Positions 1 through 6,154 of a stretch of 6,154 nt of DNA are shown here, piece by piece (position 1 is the stretch's first letter; each line of letters begins with the position of its first letter). The notes below the pieces were generated by a model that was given only the letters and a program-made list of their open reading frames with translations, was not told where the DNA came from and made no database searches. This DNA comes from Sedimenticola sp. (GTDB lineage Bacteria > Pseudomonadota > Gammaproteobacteria > Chromatiales > Chromatiaceae), in NCBI GenBank assembly GCA_030590525.1, contig JAUUYI010000142.1, positions 1 to 6,154 on the forward strand, given 5' to 3'. The translations under genes and the position numbers were made by a program.

Positions 1-48
1 AGGTCCTGTCTTTATCCTTGCTCCTGCTTTTAACGATACATATTGACG

Positions 49-342
49 ATGACCGACGAGAGCAGACCAGACGATCACACCAAAGAGACCACCCTGATGG
101 AGTTTCCCTGTGAATTCTCGGTCAAGGCGATGGGGCTGGCGGCGCCGAATTTTGATGCCCTGGTGGTGGAGATCGTGCGCCTGCATGTCCCGGAGCTGGG
201 CGAGGGGGCAGTAAAGAGCCGCTCCAGCCGCAAGGGAAAATATACCTCCGTAACCATCACATTCAATGCCAGCAGCCGGAAGCAGCTGGATACCATCTAT
301 CAGGCGCTCACGGATAATAAGCGTGTCCTGATGAGCCTCTGA
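49..342 (+). CDS. ybeD: YbeD/DUF493 family small protein, lipoate-locus partner
   Basis: A 97-residue protein of the DUF493 (YbeD) family, a small ferredoxin-like fold often encoded just before lipB. It is called a lipoate regulatory protein in some annotations, but its biochemical role is not established. The visible family signature is EFPCEFSVKAMG (residues 18-29), matching the EFPTPFTYKVMG region of E. coli YbeD. It is followed by the basic KGKYTSVTITF segment (about 62-72) and a C-terminal helix ending in RVLMSL. The chosen start is ATG at 49. An in-frame TTG lies at 43, and an ATG at 97 has a weak AAGAG six to ten bases upstream; starting there would remove the poorly conserved acidic N-terminus. 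No good Shine-Dalgarno precedes 49. The gene stops 6 bases before lipB, so the two are almost certainly cotranscribed. Family assignment is confident; function is inferred from position. Confidence 0.9.
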   Translation: MTDESRPDDHTKETTLMEFPCEFSVKAMGLAAPNFDALVVEIVRLHVPELGEGAVKSRSSRKGKYTSVTITFNASSRKQLDTIYQALTDNKRVLMSL

Positions 343-348
343 CCACTG

Positions 349-984
349 ATGCCGCCTCTCCCCACGACACCTCCCCTGCAGATTCTGGAACTGGGGCTGA
401 GGGAATACGAGCCGACCTGGCGGGCGATGCAGGAACTGACCAACCGACGAACCGGAGAGACGGCAGACCAGGCGTGGCTGTTGCAGCATCCACCCGTCTT
501 TACCCTGGGTCAGGCCGGGAAACCGGAACATCTGCTGCATCCGGGAGAGATCCCGGTGGTTCAGGTGGACCGGGGAGGAGAGGTTACCTACCACGGACCC
601 GGTCAGCTGATCCTCTATCTGATGCTGGATCTGCGCCGGCGCAACCTGGGGATAAGGCAGCTGGTGACAGCCATGGAGCAGACCGTCATCAGCCTGCTCA
701 GCGACTACGGTATCGAGGCATCCTCCCGCCGGGAGGCGCCCGGCGCCTATGTCCAGGACCGAAAGATCGCATCCCTCGGGCTGCGGGTGCGCCGGGGCTG
801 CAGCTACCATGGCCTGGCCCTCAACGTAGACATGGATCTGGAGCCGTTTCAGCGGATAAACCCCTGCGGCCACCCCGGCCTGGAGGTGACCCAACTGGCA
901 GATGAGCAAGGGCCCCGTGACCTGCAGCAGGTCGGTGAAGAGCTGTTATATCAGCTCAACAGGCAGATTGGATCGAGACAATGA
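349..984 (+). CDS. lipB: Octanoyl-[ACP]:protein N-octanoyltransferase LipB
   Basis: This cytoplasmic enzyme moves octanoate from acyl carrier protein to the target lysine of lipoyl domains (E2 subunits of 2-oxoacid dehydrogenases, GcvH), the first step of endogenous lipoylation. The 211 residues match the usual length of about 210. The diagnostic motif [14 protein letters not shown] is at 74-87. The family's catalytic lysine is K139 in [11 protein letters not shown], and the acyl-thioester cysteine is C173 in [22 protein letters not shown] (148-160) is also strongly conserved. The ATG start at 349 sits 6 bases after the ybeD stop, with no clear ribosome site, so translational coupling is likely. 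The gene ends in an ATGA overlap with lipA. All catalytic residues are present and nothing looks truncated. Confidence 0.97.
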   Translation: MPPLPTTPPLQILELGLREYEPTWRAMQELTNRRTGETADQAWLLQHPPVFTLGQAGKPEHLLHPGEIPVVQVDRGGEVTYHGPGQLILYLMLDLRRRNLGIRQLVTAMEQTVISLLSDYGIEASSRREAPGAYVQDRKIASLGLRVRRGCSYHGLALNVDMDLEPFQRINPCGHPGLEVTQLADEQGPRDLQQVGEELLYQLNRQIGSRQ

Positions 985-1958
985 GTAAACAAAAAACCTA
1001 CAACGCCCCTTCCCGCGCCACGCCGGAATCCCATCAGCGTGGCGACGCGAAGGTGGCGCGCATACCCGTCAAGGTAACGACCACTACCCGGACGCCCCGC
1101 AAACCAGCCTGGATCAGAGCCAGGCTTCCCACAGGAGAGCGGGTGACACGGATCAAACGTATTCTCCGGGAGGCACACCTCAGTTCAGTCTGCGAAGAGG
1201 CCGCCTGTCCCAACCTGGGGGAGTGTTTCAATCATGGCACTGCCACCTTCATGATCATGGGGGACATCTGTACCCGGCGCTGCCCTTTCTGCGACGTGGC
1301 CCACGGTAAACCACTCCCTCTGGATCCACAGGAGCCGGTCAATCTGGCCCGGGCGGTCCAGCAGATGGCACTGGAATATGTGGTCATCACCTCGGTGGAC
1401 CGGGATGATCTGCGGGACGGTGGGGCGGGACACTATGCCGCATGTATCCAGGCGTTACGGGAGGTATCTCCCGACACCCGCCTCGAGATCCTGGTACCCG
1501 ATTTCCGGGGCCGGGAGGTGAGCGCACTGAAGCAGCTTCACGCCGCACCACCCGACGTCTTCAACCACAATCTTGAGACCGTGCCCCGGCTCTATCGACA
1601 GGCCCGGCCCGGCGCAGACTACCAGGGCTCACTGATGCTGCTACTACAGTTCAAACAGCAGCATCCCGGAATACCGACAAAGTCCGGCCTGATGCTCGGC
1701 CTGGGTGAAACCATGGATGAGGTGGTGGATGTAATGACCGATCTGCGCAACCATGGCTGCAACATGCTGACCCTCGGCCAGTACCTGCAGCCAAGCCGGG
1801 AACACCTGCCGGTGGCACGCTTCGTCCCCCCGGAAGAGTTCGAGGCACTGCGAGCCAAGGGAGAGATGATGGGTTTTTCCAACGTAGCCAGTGGCCCGAT
1901 GGTGCGTTCCTCCTACCACGCGGATCTGCAGGCCAACCCACTACTGGGCAATCAGTGA
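981..1958 (+). CDS. lipA: Lipoyl synthase LipA (radical SAM)
   Basis: LipA is a radical SAM enzyme that inserts two sulfur atoms at C6 and C8 of protein-bound octanoyl groups, making the lipoyl cofactor. Its 325 residues compare with 321 in E. coli. The auxiliary cluster cysteines, which supply sulfur, are C71, C76 and C82 in [12 protein letters not shown]. The radical SAM cluster is CTRRCPFC, with C97, C101 and C104. [14 protein letters not shown] (136-149) and [12 protein letters not shown] (232-243) are further family blocks. The C-terminal RSSYHAD (309-315) carries the serine that ligates the auxiliary cluster in the family. The start at 981 lies within the lipB stop (ATGA), so lipA is probably translated by coupling; only a weak GAG stands upstream. 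The stop overlaps the next gene's start. All key residues are present. Confidence 0.98.
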   Translation: MSKQKTYNAPSRATPESHQRGDAKVARIPVKVTTTTRTPRKPAWIRARLPTGERVTRIKRILREAHLSSVCEEAACPNLGECFNHGTATFMIMGDICTRRCPFCDVAHGKPLPLDPQEPVNLARAVQQMALEYVVITSVDRDDLRDGGAGHYAACIQALREVSPDTRLEILVPDFRGREVSALKQLHAAPPDVFNHNLETVPRLYRQARPGADYQGSLMLLLQFKQQHPGIPTKSGLMLGLGETMDEVVDVMTDLRNHGCNMLTLGQYLQPSREHLPVARFVPPEEFEALRAKGEMMGFSNVASGPMVRSSYHADLQANPLLGNQ

Positions 1959-2713
1959 TGGGGCAGGAGATCGTGTGGGTGTTGAAGACCCTGATACTGC
2001 CGCCTGGGTGCATCATCCTGCTGGGACTGATCGGGGTATCCCTTGGCCAGCGCTTTCTGGGCCGCCTCCTGGTCGTCATCGCCCTGGCTGCCCTCTATAT
2101 CTTCAGTGCCCCGTTCTTCGCCGACAAACTAATGGCCGGGCTGGAGACATATCCCGCCCTGAGCAAGAGTGCAATAGCGGGGTCTGGCGCCCAGGCCATC
2201 GTGGTACTGGGGGGTGGACGCTATTCTGACGCCCCGGAATACGGCAGTGACACCGCCAATGACCGCTTGCTGCTGCGTCTCCGTTACGCCGCCTGGCTGT
2301 CACGTCAGACCGGGCTTCCGATCATCCCCAGTGGCGGCTCTGGAGAGGGGCGGCTGCCAGAGGCCAGAATAGCCAAACAGATCCTGGAGCAGGAGTTCGG
2401 GGTGCAGGTGGTAGCGGTGGAAGATCAGAGCAGGACCACCCGGGACAATGCCCGTATGACCCGGGAACTGCTCGAGGGGATGCACATCGACCGGATACTG
2501 CTGGTCACCCAGGCCTGGCACATACCCCGGGCACTGGCCAGCTTCCAGCGGGCAGGTGTAGATGCGATCCCGGCACCGACTGCCTTCTACCACAAACAGG
2601 ATTCGGAACAGCGCCTCTCCGACTGGCTCCCCAGCCCAACCGCACTGCTCTACAGTTATTTCGCTATGCACGAATATCTGGGAAGGCTCTGGTACCAGGT
2701 CCGGGAACTCTGA
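1958..2713 (+). CDS. ElyC-like DUF218 membrane protein
   Basis: A 251-residue inner-membrane protein of the DUF218/YdcF superfamily, most like E. coli ElyC (259 residues) in layout. It has two N-terminal hydrophobic helices (about 8-30 and 34-52), then a DUF218 domain (about 79-245), probably periplasmic. Visible family motifs are IVVLGGGR (81-88), IIPSGGSGEG (122-131), the SRTTRDNA segment (158-165) and LLVTQAWHIPRA (181-192). E. coli ElyC affects peptidoglycan and envelope assembly at low temperature, but the chemistry of DUF218 proteins is unresolved, so only the family and topology are claimed. The start is ATG at 1958, overlapping the lipA TGA by one base; GTG at 1955 is in frame and would add one residue. 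It is the last gene of the lipoylation operon and ends 3 bases from the oppositely oriented fxsA. YdcF or SanA kinship is the alternative, though the two-helix N-terminus favours ElyC. Confidence 0.85.
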   Translation: MGQEIVWVLKTLILPPGCIILLGLIGVSLGQRFLGRLLVVIALAALYIFSAPFFADKLMAGLETYPALSKSAIAGSGAQAIVVLGGGRYSDAPEYGSDTANDRLLLRLRYAAWLSRQTGLPIIPSGGSGEGRLPEARIAKQILEQEFGVQVVAVEDQSRTTRDNARMTRELLEGMHIDRILLVTQAWHIPRALASFQRAGVDAIPAPTAFYHKQDSEQRLSDWLPSPTALLYSYFAMHEYLGRLWYQVREL

Positions 2714-2716
2714 AGA

Positions 2717-3181
2717 TCAGGATCGCTCATCATCTTCGCGCCGGAACTCCCCCTCGATCACCCGGGGGGAGGGACGTTGACCCGACGGCGGCTGATGCCC
2801 TGAGGCCTTCCCCTGCTGCAGGACGCCGGAGCGGCGCAGGTAAAGAAGCAGCAGAGACCGCCTTACCGGCGGGACCAGCAGCAGGAAACCCAGGGCATCG
2901 GTGATAAACCCCGGCAGCAGCAGCATGAAGCCGGCCAGCAGCAGAACGGCCCCCTCCAGCATCTCGATCGCCGGCATATCACCTCGATCCATGGCCTCCC
3001 GTACCCGCATGGCGGTGGAGAGCCCCTGCAGTCGCACCAGCAGCCCCCCCAGAACCGCGGTGAATATGGTCAGGGCAATGGTAGGGATGGCACCGATCTC
3101 TGAACCAACCTCGATCATGAGATAGAGCTCGATCAGTGGGATACCGGCAAACAACAGCAGAAAAAGAAGGAGTGGATTCAT
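2717..3181 (-). CDS. fxsA: FxsA family inner-membrane protein
   Basis: A 154-residue membrane protein of the FxsA family (E. coli FxsA is 158 residues). Overproduction of E. coli FxsA relieves F-plasmid exclusion of phage T7; its normal role is unknown. The N-terminus has hydrophobic segments at about 3-23 and 29-50, including the family signature GIPLIELYLMIEVGSEIG (13-30). A conserved amphipathic stretch follows (REAMDRGDMP, 61-70), then a membrane segment (76-105) containing LLLPGFITDALGFLLLVPP. The cytoplasmic tail is polar and ends with the family-typical VIEGEF (141-146). The start was placed at ATG 3181 because homology begins there. The reading frame stays open upstream to 3361, but that extension of 60 residues is basic, non-membrane and unlike the family. 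There is no strong ribosome site. The gene converges on the ElyC-like gene and diverges from cutA. Confidence 0.92.
   Translation of the reverse strand: MNPLLLFLLLFAGIPLIELYLMIEVGSEIGAIPTIALTIFTAVLGGLLVRLQGLSTAMRVREAMDRGDMPAIEMLEGAVLLLAGFMLLLPGFITDALGFLLLVPPVRRSLLLLYLRRSGVLQQGKASGHQPPSGQRPSPRVIEGEFRREDDERS
2747..2771. repeat. GC-rich inverted repeat at convergent gene ends
   Basis: CTCCCCC at 2747-2753 is the perfect reverse complement of GGGGGAG at 2765-2771, with an 11-base loop. It lies 34 bases past the stop of the ElyC-like gene and inside the 3' end of fxsA. Neither strand has a T-run after it, so it is not a classical intrinsic terminator. It could stabilise or pause the ElyC-like transcript, or simply reflect codons for the fxsA tail. 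Confidence 0.3.
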
Positions 3182-3374
3182 AGCCGATAAGCTTACGCCG
3201 GGCATTCGAAGGGTACAAGCCAGCCCGTCGTCAGCCGCTCTCGATACAGCGTGGTAGCACCTGATCAAAGCCGTCGTCACAAGGATACTTTGAATGTGAC
3301 CATTCAGTTTACCCATGGGCCGTGGTGGCCGGCTCCCTTTTGCCGTACATTTCCAAATCAAGTATGGTTCGCGA
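3182..3374. promoter_or_regulatory. Divergent intergenic region, fxsA / cutA-dsbD
   Basis: These 193 bases separate the fxsA start (- strand) from the cutA start (+ strand), so promoters for both units should lie here. No match close to a sigma-70 consensus was seen for fxsA. On the + strand the best candidate is TTGCCG (3340-3345), a 17-base spacer and TATGGT (3363-3368), each hexamer matching 4 of 6 consensus bases. This would start transcription about at the cutA ATG. Inverted repeats at 3276-3306 lie in the middle of the region. The regional role is inferred from gene orientation; the individual elements are weak. Confidence 0.5.
3276..3306. promoter_or_regulatory. Overlapping inverted repeats, candidate operator
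   Basis: Two perfect 6-base dyads overlap here. GTCACA (3276-3281) pairs with TGTGAC (3295-3300) across 13 bases. TGAATG (3291-3296) pairs with CATTCA (3301-3306) across 4 bases, giving a 16-base palindromic unit. The 16-base unit has the size of a typical dimeric repressor or activator site, and it is 68 bases upstream of cutA and about 110 upstream of fxsA. No known regulator motif is recognised; the TGTGA and TCACA arms are in the opposite order to a CRP site. Chance occurrence is quite possible. Confidence 0.25.
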
Positions 3375-3704
3375 ATGCCATTGGACAGCGCACTGATCGT
3401 CTTCTGTACCTGCCCCGACCATCAGTGTGCCGAGTCCATCGCCGGACAGCTGGTCGAGAAGGGGCTCGCCGCCTGCGTCACCATCAGTGGCCCGGTCACG
3501 TCCATCTACCAGTGGCAGGGTAAACCGGAGAAAGCGAAAGAGGTCCAGCTGTTCATCAAGACCAGCCGCCAGCGCTATTCAGCGCTGGAACAGATGATCC
3601 AGTCGCTACATCCATATGAACTTCCAGAGATTATCGCGGTCGCTGTAGAACAGGGCCTCGCAAACTACCTTCGTTGGATTGGAGAATGTACACAACAACA
3701 ATGA
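3375..3704 (+). CDS. cutA: CutA1 divalent-cation tolerance protein
   Basis: A 109-residue protein of the CutA1 family, a trimeric ferredoxin-like fold resembling PII proteins and linked in E. coli to tolerance of copper and other divalent metals. E. coli CutA is 112 residues. Family motifs are VFCTCPD (9-15), KGLAACV (29-35), SIYQWQGK (43-50), FIKTS (60-64), HPYELPEII (79-87) and YLRWI (98-102). The candidate metal residues of E. coli CutA have counterparts C11, C34 and H79; extra cysteines at 13 and 18 are not in the E. coli protein as I recall it. The ATG at 3375 was chosen because homology begins just after it. An in-frame ATG at 3315 would add 20 unconserved residues, and neither start has a clear ribosome site. 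The last codons overlap dsbD by ATGA. The cutA-dsbD pair is also adjacent in E. coli, where dsbD was once named cutA2. Confidence 0.95.
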   Translation: MPLDSALIVFCTCPDHQCAESIAGQLVEKGLAACVTISGPVTSIYQWQGKPEKAKEVQLFIKTSRQRYSALEQMIQSLHPYELPEIIAVAVEQGLANYLRWIGECTQQQ

Positions 3705-6028
3705 AGAATCACATCCTCTTGCTTCTGGCCCTGCTCCTGCTGCTCTTTGCCGGCCCGGCGGCGACCCAGCAGGAGCAGGATTACCTGATGCCCGACGAAG
3801 CCTATCCGGTCTCGGCAGAGAGCGACGGCGCAGGGGGAGTACTGATCCGCTGGAAAATTGCCGACGGATACTATCTCTATCGCACCAAGTTCAAATTCGC
3901 CAGCGAAACCCCGGGGATAGGGCTTGGCGATGCAGAGTTCCCTCCCGCCAAAATCAAGCGCGACCCCTTGTTTGGAGATGTCGAAGTCTACCGCGGCCAG
4001 CTGGAGCTCCGGCTCCCGCTGAAGCGTGAAGAGAGAGCGATCGACATCCTGCACCTGCAGACCATCTCCCAGGGGTGTGCGGACGCCGGACTCTGTTACC
4101 CGCCCCACAGTCAGAATCTCAGCATCGACCTGCCCCCGTCGGGCAACGACAGGGTACCGGTCCTGAGCCCCGCCGCTGCCCTTGAGGCGCTGGGCGACCT
4201 GGGGCAGCAGCTGGGGTTGAGCGACGAAAACGAGATCCTCTCCCCCGAGCAGGCGTATCTCTTCAACGCCAGCGTGGAGGGAGGCAACCAAATCCGCCTG
4301 CAGTGGCAGATCGCCGACGGTACCTACCTCTATCAGGACAAAATCCGGCTCAAGCTGCTGAACCCGGACGGAGTCGCCCTGGGTGACTATGAACTCCCCG
4401 AGCCCAAGATAAAGAAGGGAGCGATCAGACCGGATGGGAGCATCGGGGACCTGCCGATCTACGTCCATCAGCTCGATCTGCGAATACCCCTGGTACGCAG
4501 CAACAGTGACGCGACCGAAATCGAATTGCTGGCCAGCTATCAGGGGTGTGCCGATGTCGGGATCTGCTATCCCCCGCAACGCCAGAAGGTGCGGCTGGCG
4601 TTGCCAACCGCGCCAGCGGCGGTGGTCGTTCCGGCACTGCTAAAGGCACAGCAGGCAGTGGTTGCCCCCGGGGAGCCAGCAACCGCTGTGCCGGCCACCC
4701 CTATCCCTGCTGTTCAACAGTCTGAGACCGATAGAATCACCAGCACCCTGATCGGTGGCAATACCTGGCTGATCGTCCTCAGTTTCTTCGGGTTTGGCCT
4801 GCTGCTCTCACTTACCCCCTGCGTCTTCCCGATGATCCCCATCCTCTCCGGCATCATCGCCGGGCAAGGAGCACAGATCACCACCCGCCGCGCCTTTACC
4901 CTGTCGCTGGTCTATGTGCTGGCGATGTCGGTGACCTATACCATTGGCGGCGTACTGGCCGGGATGTTCGGCCAGAACCTGCAGGCAACGTTTCAGAGCC
5001 CCTGGATACTTGTTTCTTTCGCCATTCTGTTCGTGCTGCTGGCCTTCTCCATGTTCGGCTTCTACGAACTGCAGCTGCCAAGCCGCTGGCAGAGCCGGTT
5101 GTCGGAAACCAGCAACCAGCAGCGTGGCGGCAATTACACCGGCGTGGCGGTGATGGGTCTACTCTCCGCCCTCATCATCGGACCCTGTGTGGCACCGCCC
5201 CTGGCCGGCGCACTGATCTATATTGGCAAGACCGGGGACGCCCTGCTGGGTGGAATCGGTCTCTTCTCCATGGCGATGGGCATGGGTACCCCACTGCTGA
5301 TACTGGGCGCCTCTGCCGGCAAACTGCTGCCCCGGGCCGGCACCTGGATGGACAGTATCAAAGCGGTGTTCGGGGTCGGCATGCTGGCGGTGGCCATCGT
5401 CCTGCTGGAGCGCATCCTGCCACCTGCCGTCTCCATGCTGCTGTGGGGTACCCTGCTGGTGGCCACCTCGGTCTATATGGGCGCCCTCCAGCAACTGCCG
5501 ATAGAGGCCTCGGGCTGGGATCGGTTATGGAAAGGCCTGGGCCTGGTGCTGCTGATCTACGGTGCACTGATGCTGGTGGGTGTGGCCGCAGGCGGCAGGG
5601 ATACGGTGCAGCCATTGCGCGGGCTCGGCTTCACGGCCGGCGGAGAGGCGCAATCCGGCGAACTCCAGTTCAAACGAATCAAGAGCGTCGCCGACCTGGA
5701 GCGGGCAGTGGCTTCAGCCAGCGCCTCAGGTCGACCGGTAATGCTTGATTTCTACGCCGACTGGTGCGTCTCCTGCAAAGAGATGGAGCGCTATACATTT
5801 TCTGATCCGGCGGTGCACAGCGCACTGAAGGAGTTCGTGCTGCTGCAGGCTGATGTCACCGCGAATGACGAGGCCGATAAGGCACTGCTGCAGGGGCACT
5901 TCGGTCTACCCGGCCCGCCGGCGATCATCTTCTATGCGCGGGATGGCAGCGAGCAGCGAGGTTTTCGTGTAATCGGATTCATGAATGCGGCGGAATTCAC
6001 CGACCATATCACCCGGGCAGATCGGTAG
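3701..6028 (+). CDS. dsbD: Thiol:disulfide interchange protein DsbD, tandem alpha domains
   Basis: DsbD is an inner-membrane electron carrier that takes reducing power from cytoplasmic thioredoxin and delivers it to periplasmic partners such as DsbC, DsbG and cytochrome c maturation proteins. The protein has 775 residues, against about 565 in E. coli. In order: a signal peptide (1 to about 21), alpha domain 1 (about 26-145, C126 and C132 in QGCADAGLCYPP), alpha domain 2 (about 182-302, C283 and C289 in QGCADVGICYPP), an Ala/Pro/Val-rich linker (303-345), the eight-helix beta domain (about 355-631, C374 in TPCVFP and C496 in GPCVAPP), and a thioredoxin-like gamma domain (about 655-775, WCVSC with C689 and C692). 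These eight cysteines are the only ones in the protein. Start 3701 gives a clean signal peptide and an ATGA overlap with cutA; ATG 3686 and TTG 3674 are in frame but extend the N-terminus with polar residues. Confidence 0.96.
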   Translation: MKNHILLLLALLLLLFAGPAATQQEQDYLMPDEAYPVSAESDGAGGVLIRWKIADGYYLYRTKFKFASETPGIGLGDAEFPPAKIKRDPLFGDVEVYRGQLELRLPLKREERAIDILHLQTISQGCADAGLCYPPHSQNLSIDLPPSGNDRVPVLSPAAALEALGDLGQQLGLSDENEILSPEQAYLFNASVEGGNQIRLQWQIADGTYLYQDKIRLKLLNPDGVALGDYELPEPKIKKGAIRPDGSIGDLPIYVHQLDLRIPLVRSNSDATEIELLASYQGCADVGICYPPQRQKVRLALPTAPAAVVVPALLKAQQAVVAPGEPATAVPATPIPAVQQSETDRITSTLIGGNTWLIVLSFFGFGLLLSLTPCVFPMIPILSGIIAGQGAQITTRRAFTLSLVYVLAMSVTYTIGGVLAGMFGQNLQATFQSPWILVSFAILFVLLAFSMFGFYELQLPSRWQSRLSETSNQQRGGNYTGVAVMGLLSALIIGPCVAPPLAGALIYIGKTGDALLGGIGLFSMAMGMGTPLLILGASAGKLLPRAGTWMDSIKAVFGVGMLAVAIVLLERILPPAVSMLLWGTLLVATSVYMGALQQLPIEASGWDRLWKGLGLVLLIYGALMLVGVAAGGRDTVQPLRGLGFTAGGEAQSGELQFKRIKSVADLERAVASASASGRPVMLDFYADWCVSCKEMERYTFSDPAVHSALKEFVLLQADVTANDEADKALLQGHFGLPGPPAIIFYARDGSEQRGFRVIGFMNAAEFTDHITRADR

Positions 6029-6154
6029 AGAGAGGATCAGACTACAGGCTCCTTCCCGTGAGACACCAGCGGAACAACATCCTCCGCTCCTATTATGCCC
6101 CCAACTCAAACAAAGGCTCTCGAGGAGAGGCGACATCTATCCTGACACAGGGGG

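Noticed and set aside
1..48. Possible 3' end of an upstream gene or a promoter for ybeD
   Set aside because: Two + frames end here (TAA at 31-33, TGA at 44-46), but the short tails match nothing I recognise, and the -35/-10-like boxes are too weak and too close to the start codon.
3182..3361. N-terminal extension of fxsA by 60 residues
   Set aside because: The frame is open, but the residues are basic and non-hydrophobic, unlike FxsA. Family homology starts at the methionine at 3181.
3315..3374. Upstream ATG for cutA adding 20 residues
   Set aside because: No ribosome site and no family similarity in the added segment; starting at 3375 gives the normal CutA length.
3665..4579. Open reading frame of 304 codons on the - strand, antisense to the DsbD alpha domains
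   Set aside because: It lies entirely opposite clearly conserved dsbD coding sequence, shows no recognisable domain, and is the kind of long shadow frame expected in GC-rich genes.
6068..6088. Hairpin AGCGGA / TCCGCT after dsbD as an intrinsic terminator
   Set aside because: The 6-base stem is perfect, but it has a 9-base loop and is followed by CCTATTATG, not a T-run. It is 40 bases past the stop and may be chance.
5906..6136. Small - strand frame over the dsbD 3' end and the window's end
   Set aside because: It mostly overlaps the conserved thioredoxin-like domain, has no recognisable similarity and no convincing ribosome site.
6122..6154. GAGGAG at 6122-6127 as the ribosome site of a next gene
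   Set aside because: No ATG, GTG or TTG lies at suitable spacing downstream within the window.

Overview
The window is a compact, gene-dense stretch, GC-rich by eye, carrying seven complete protein-coding genes. No RNA genes, mobile elements or CRISPR arrays were seen. The protein sequences look like those of a gammaproteobacterium. LipB, LipA, YbeD, CutA, FxsA and DsbD all align readily, from memory, with their E. coli counterparts, and both gene clusters follow gammaproteobacterial order. The GC content and the short-overlap style would suit a Chromatiales-like or sulfur-oxidizing lineage, but that placement is inference only.

Block 1 (about 49-2713, + strand) is a tight operon: a YbeD/DUF493 protein, octanoyltransferase LipB, lipoyl synthase LipA, and a two-helix membrane protein with a DUF218 domain resembling ElyC. 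The ybeD-lipB gap is 6 bases, lipB-lipA overlap by ATGA, and the lipA stop overlaps the next start. LipB loads octanoate onto lipoyl domains and LipA inserts the sulfurs, so together they form the complete endogenous lipoylation route. The ElyC-like protein has no obvious tie to lipoylation.

Block 2 (2717-3181, - strand) is fxsA, an inner-membrane protein. It converges on the ElyC-like gene with only 3 bases between stop codons.

Block 3 (3375-6028, + strand) is cutA-dsbD, transcribed away from fxsA across a 193-base divergent intergenic region that holds small inverted repeats. CutA is a small trimeric metal-tolerance protein. DsbD carries electrons from cytoplasmic thioredoxin to periplasmic thiol partners. 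The two overlap by ATGA. This resembles the E. coli fxsA / aspA-dcuA-cutA-dsbD locus without aspA and dcuA.

The most notable feature is in DsbD. It has two tandem N-terminal periplasmic alpha domains instead of the single one in E. coli. Each keeps its own cysteine pair, and the loop expected to cap the active site differs in the second copy. No entirely new system was found; the rest is ordinary core genome. The last 126 bases (6029-6154) hold no gene I can support.
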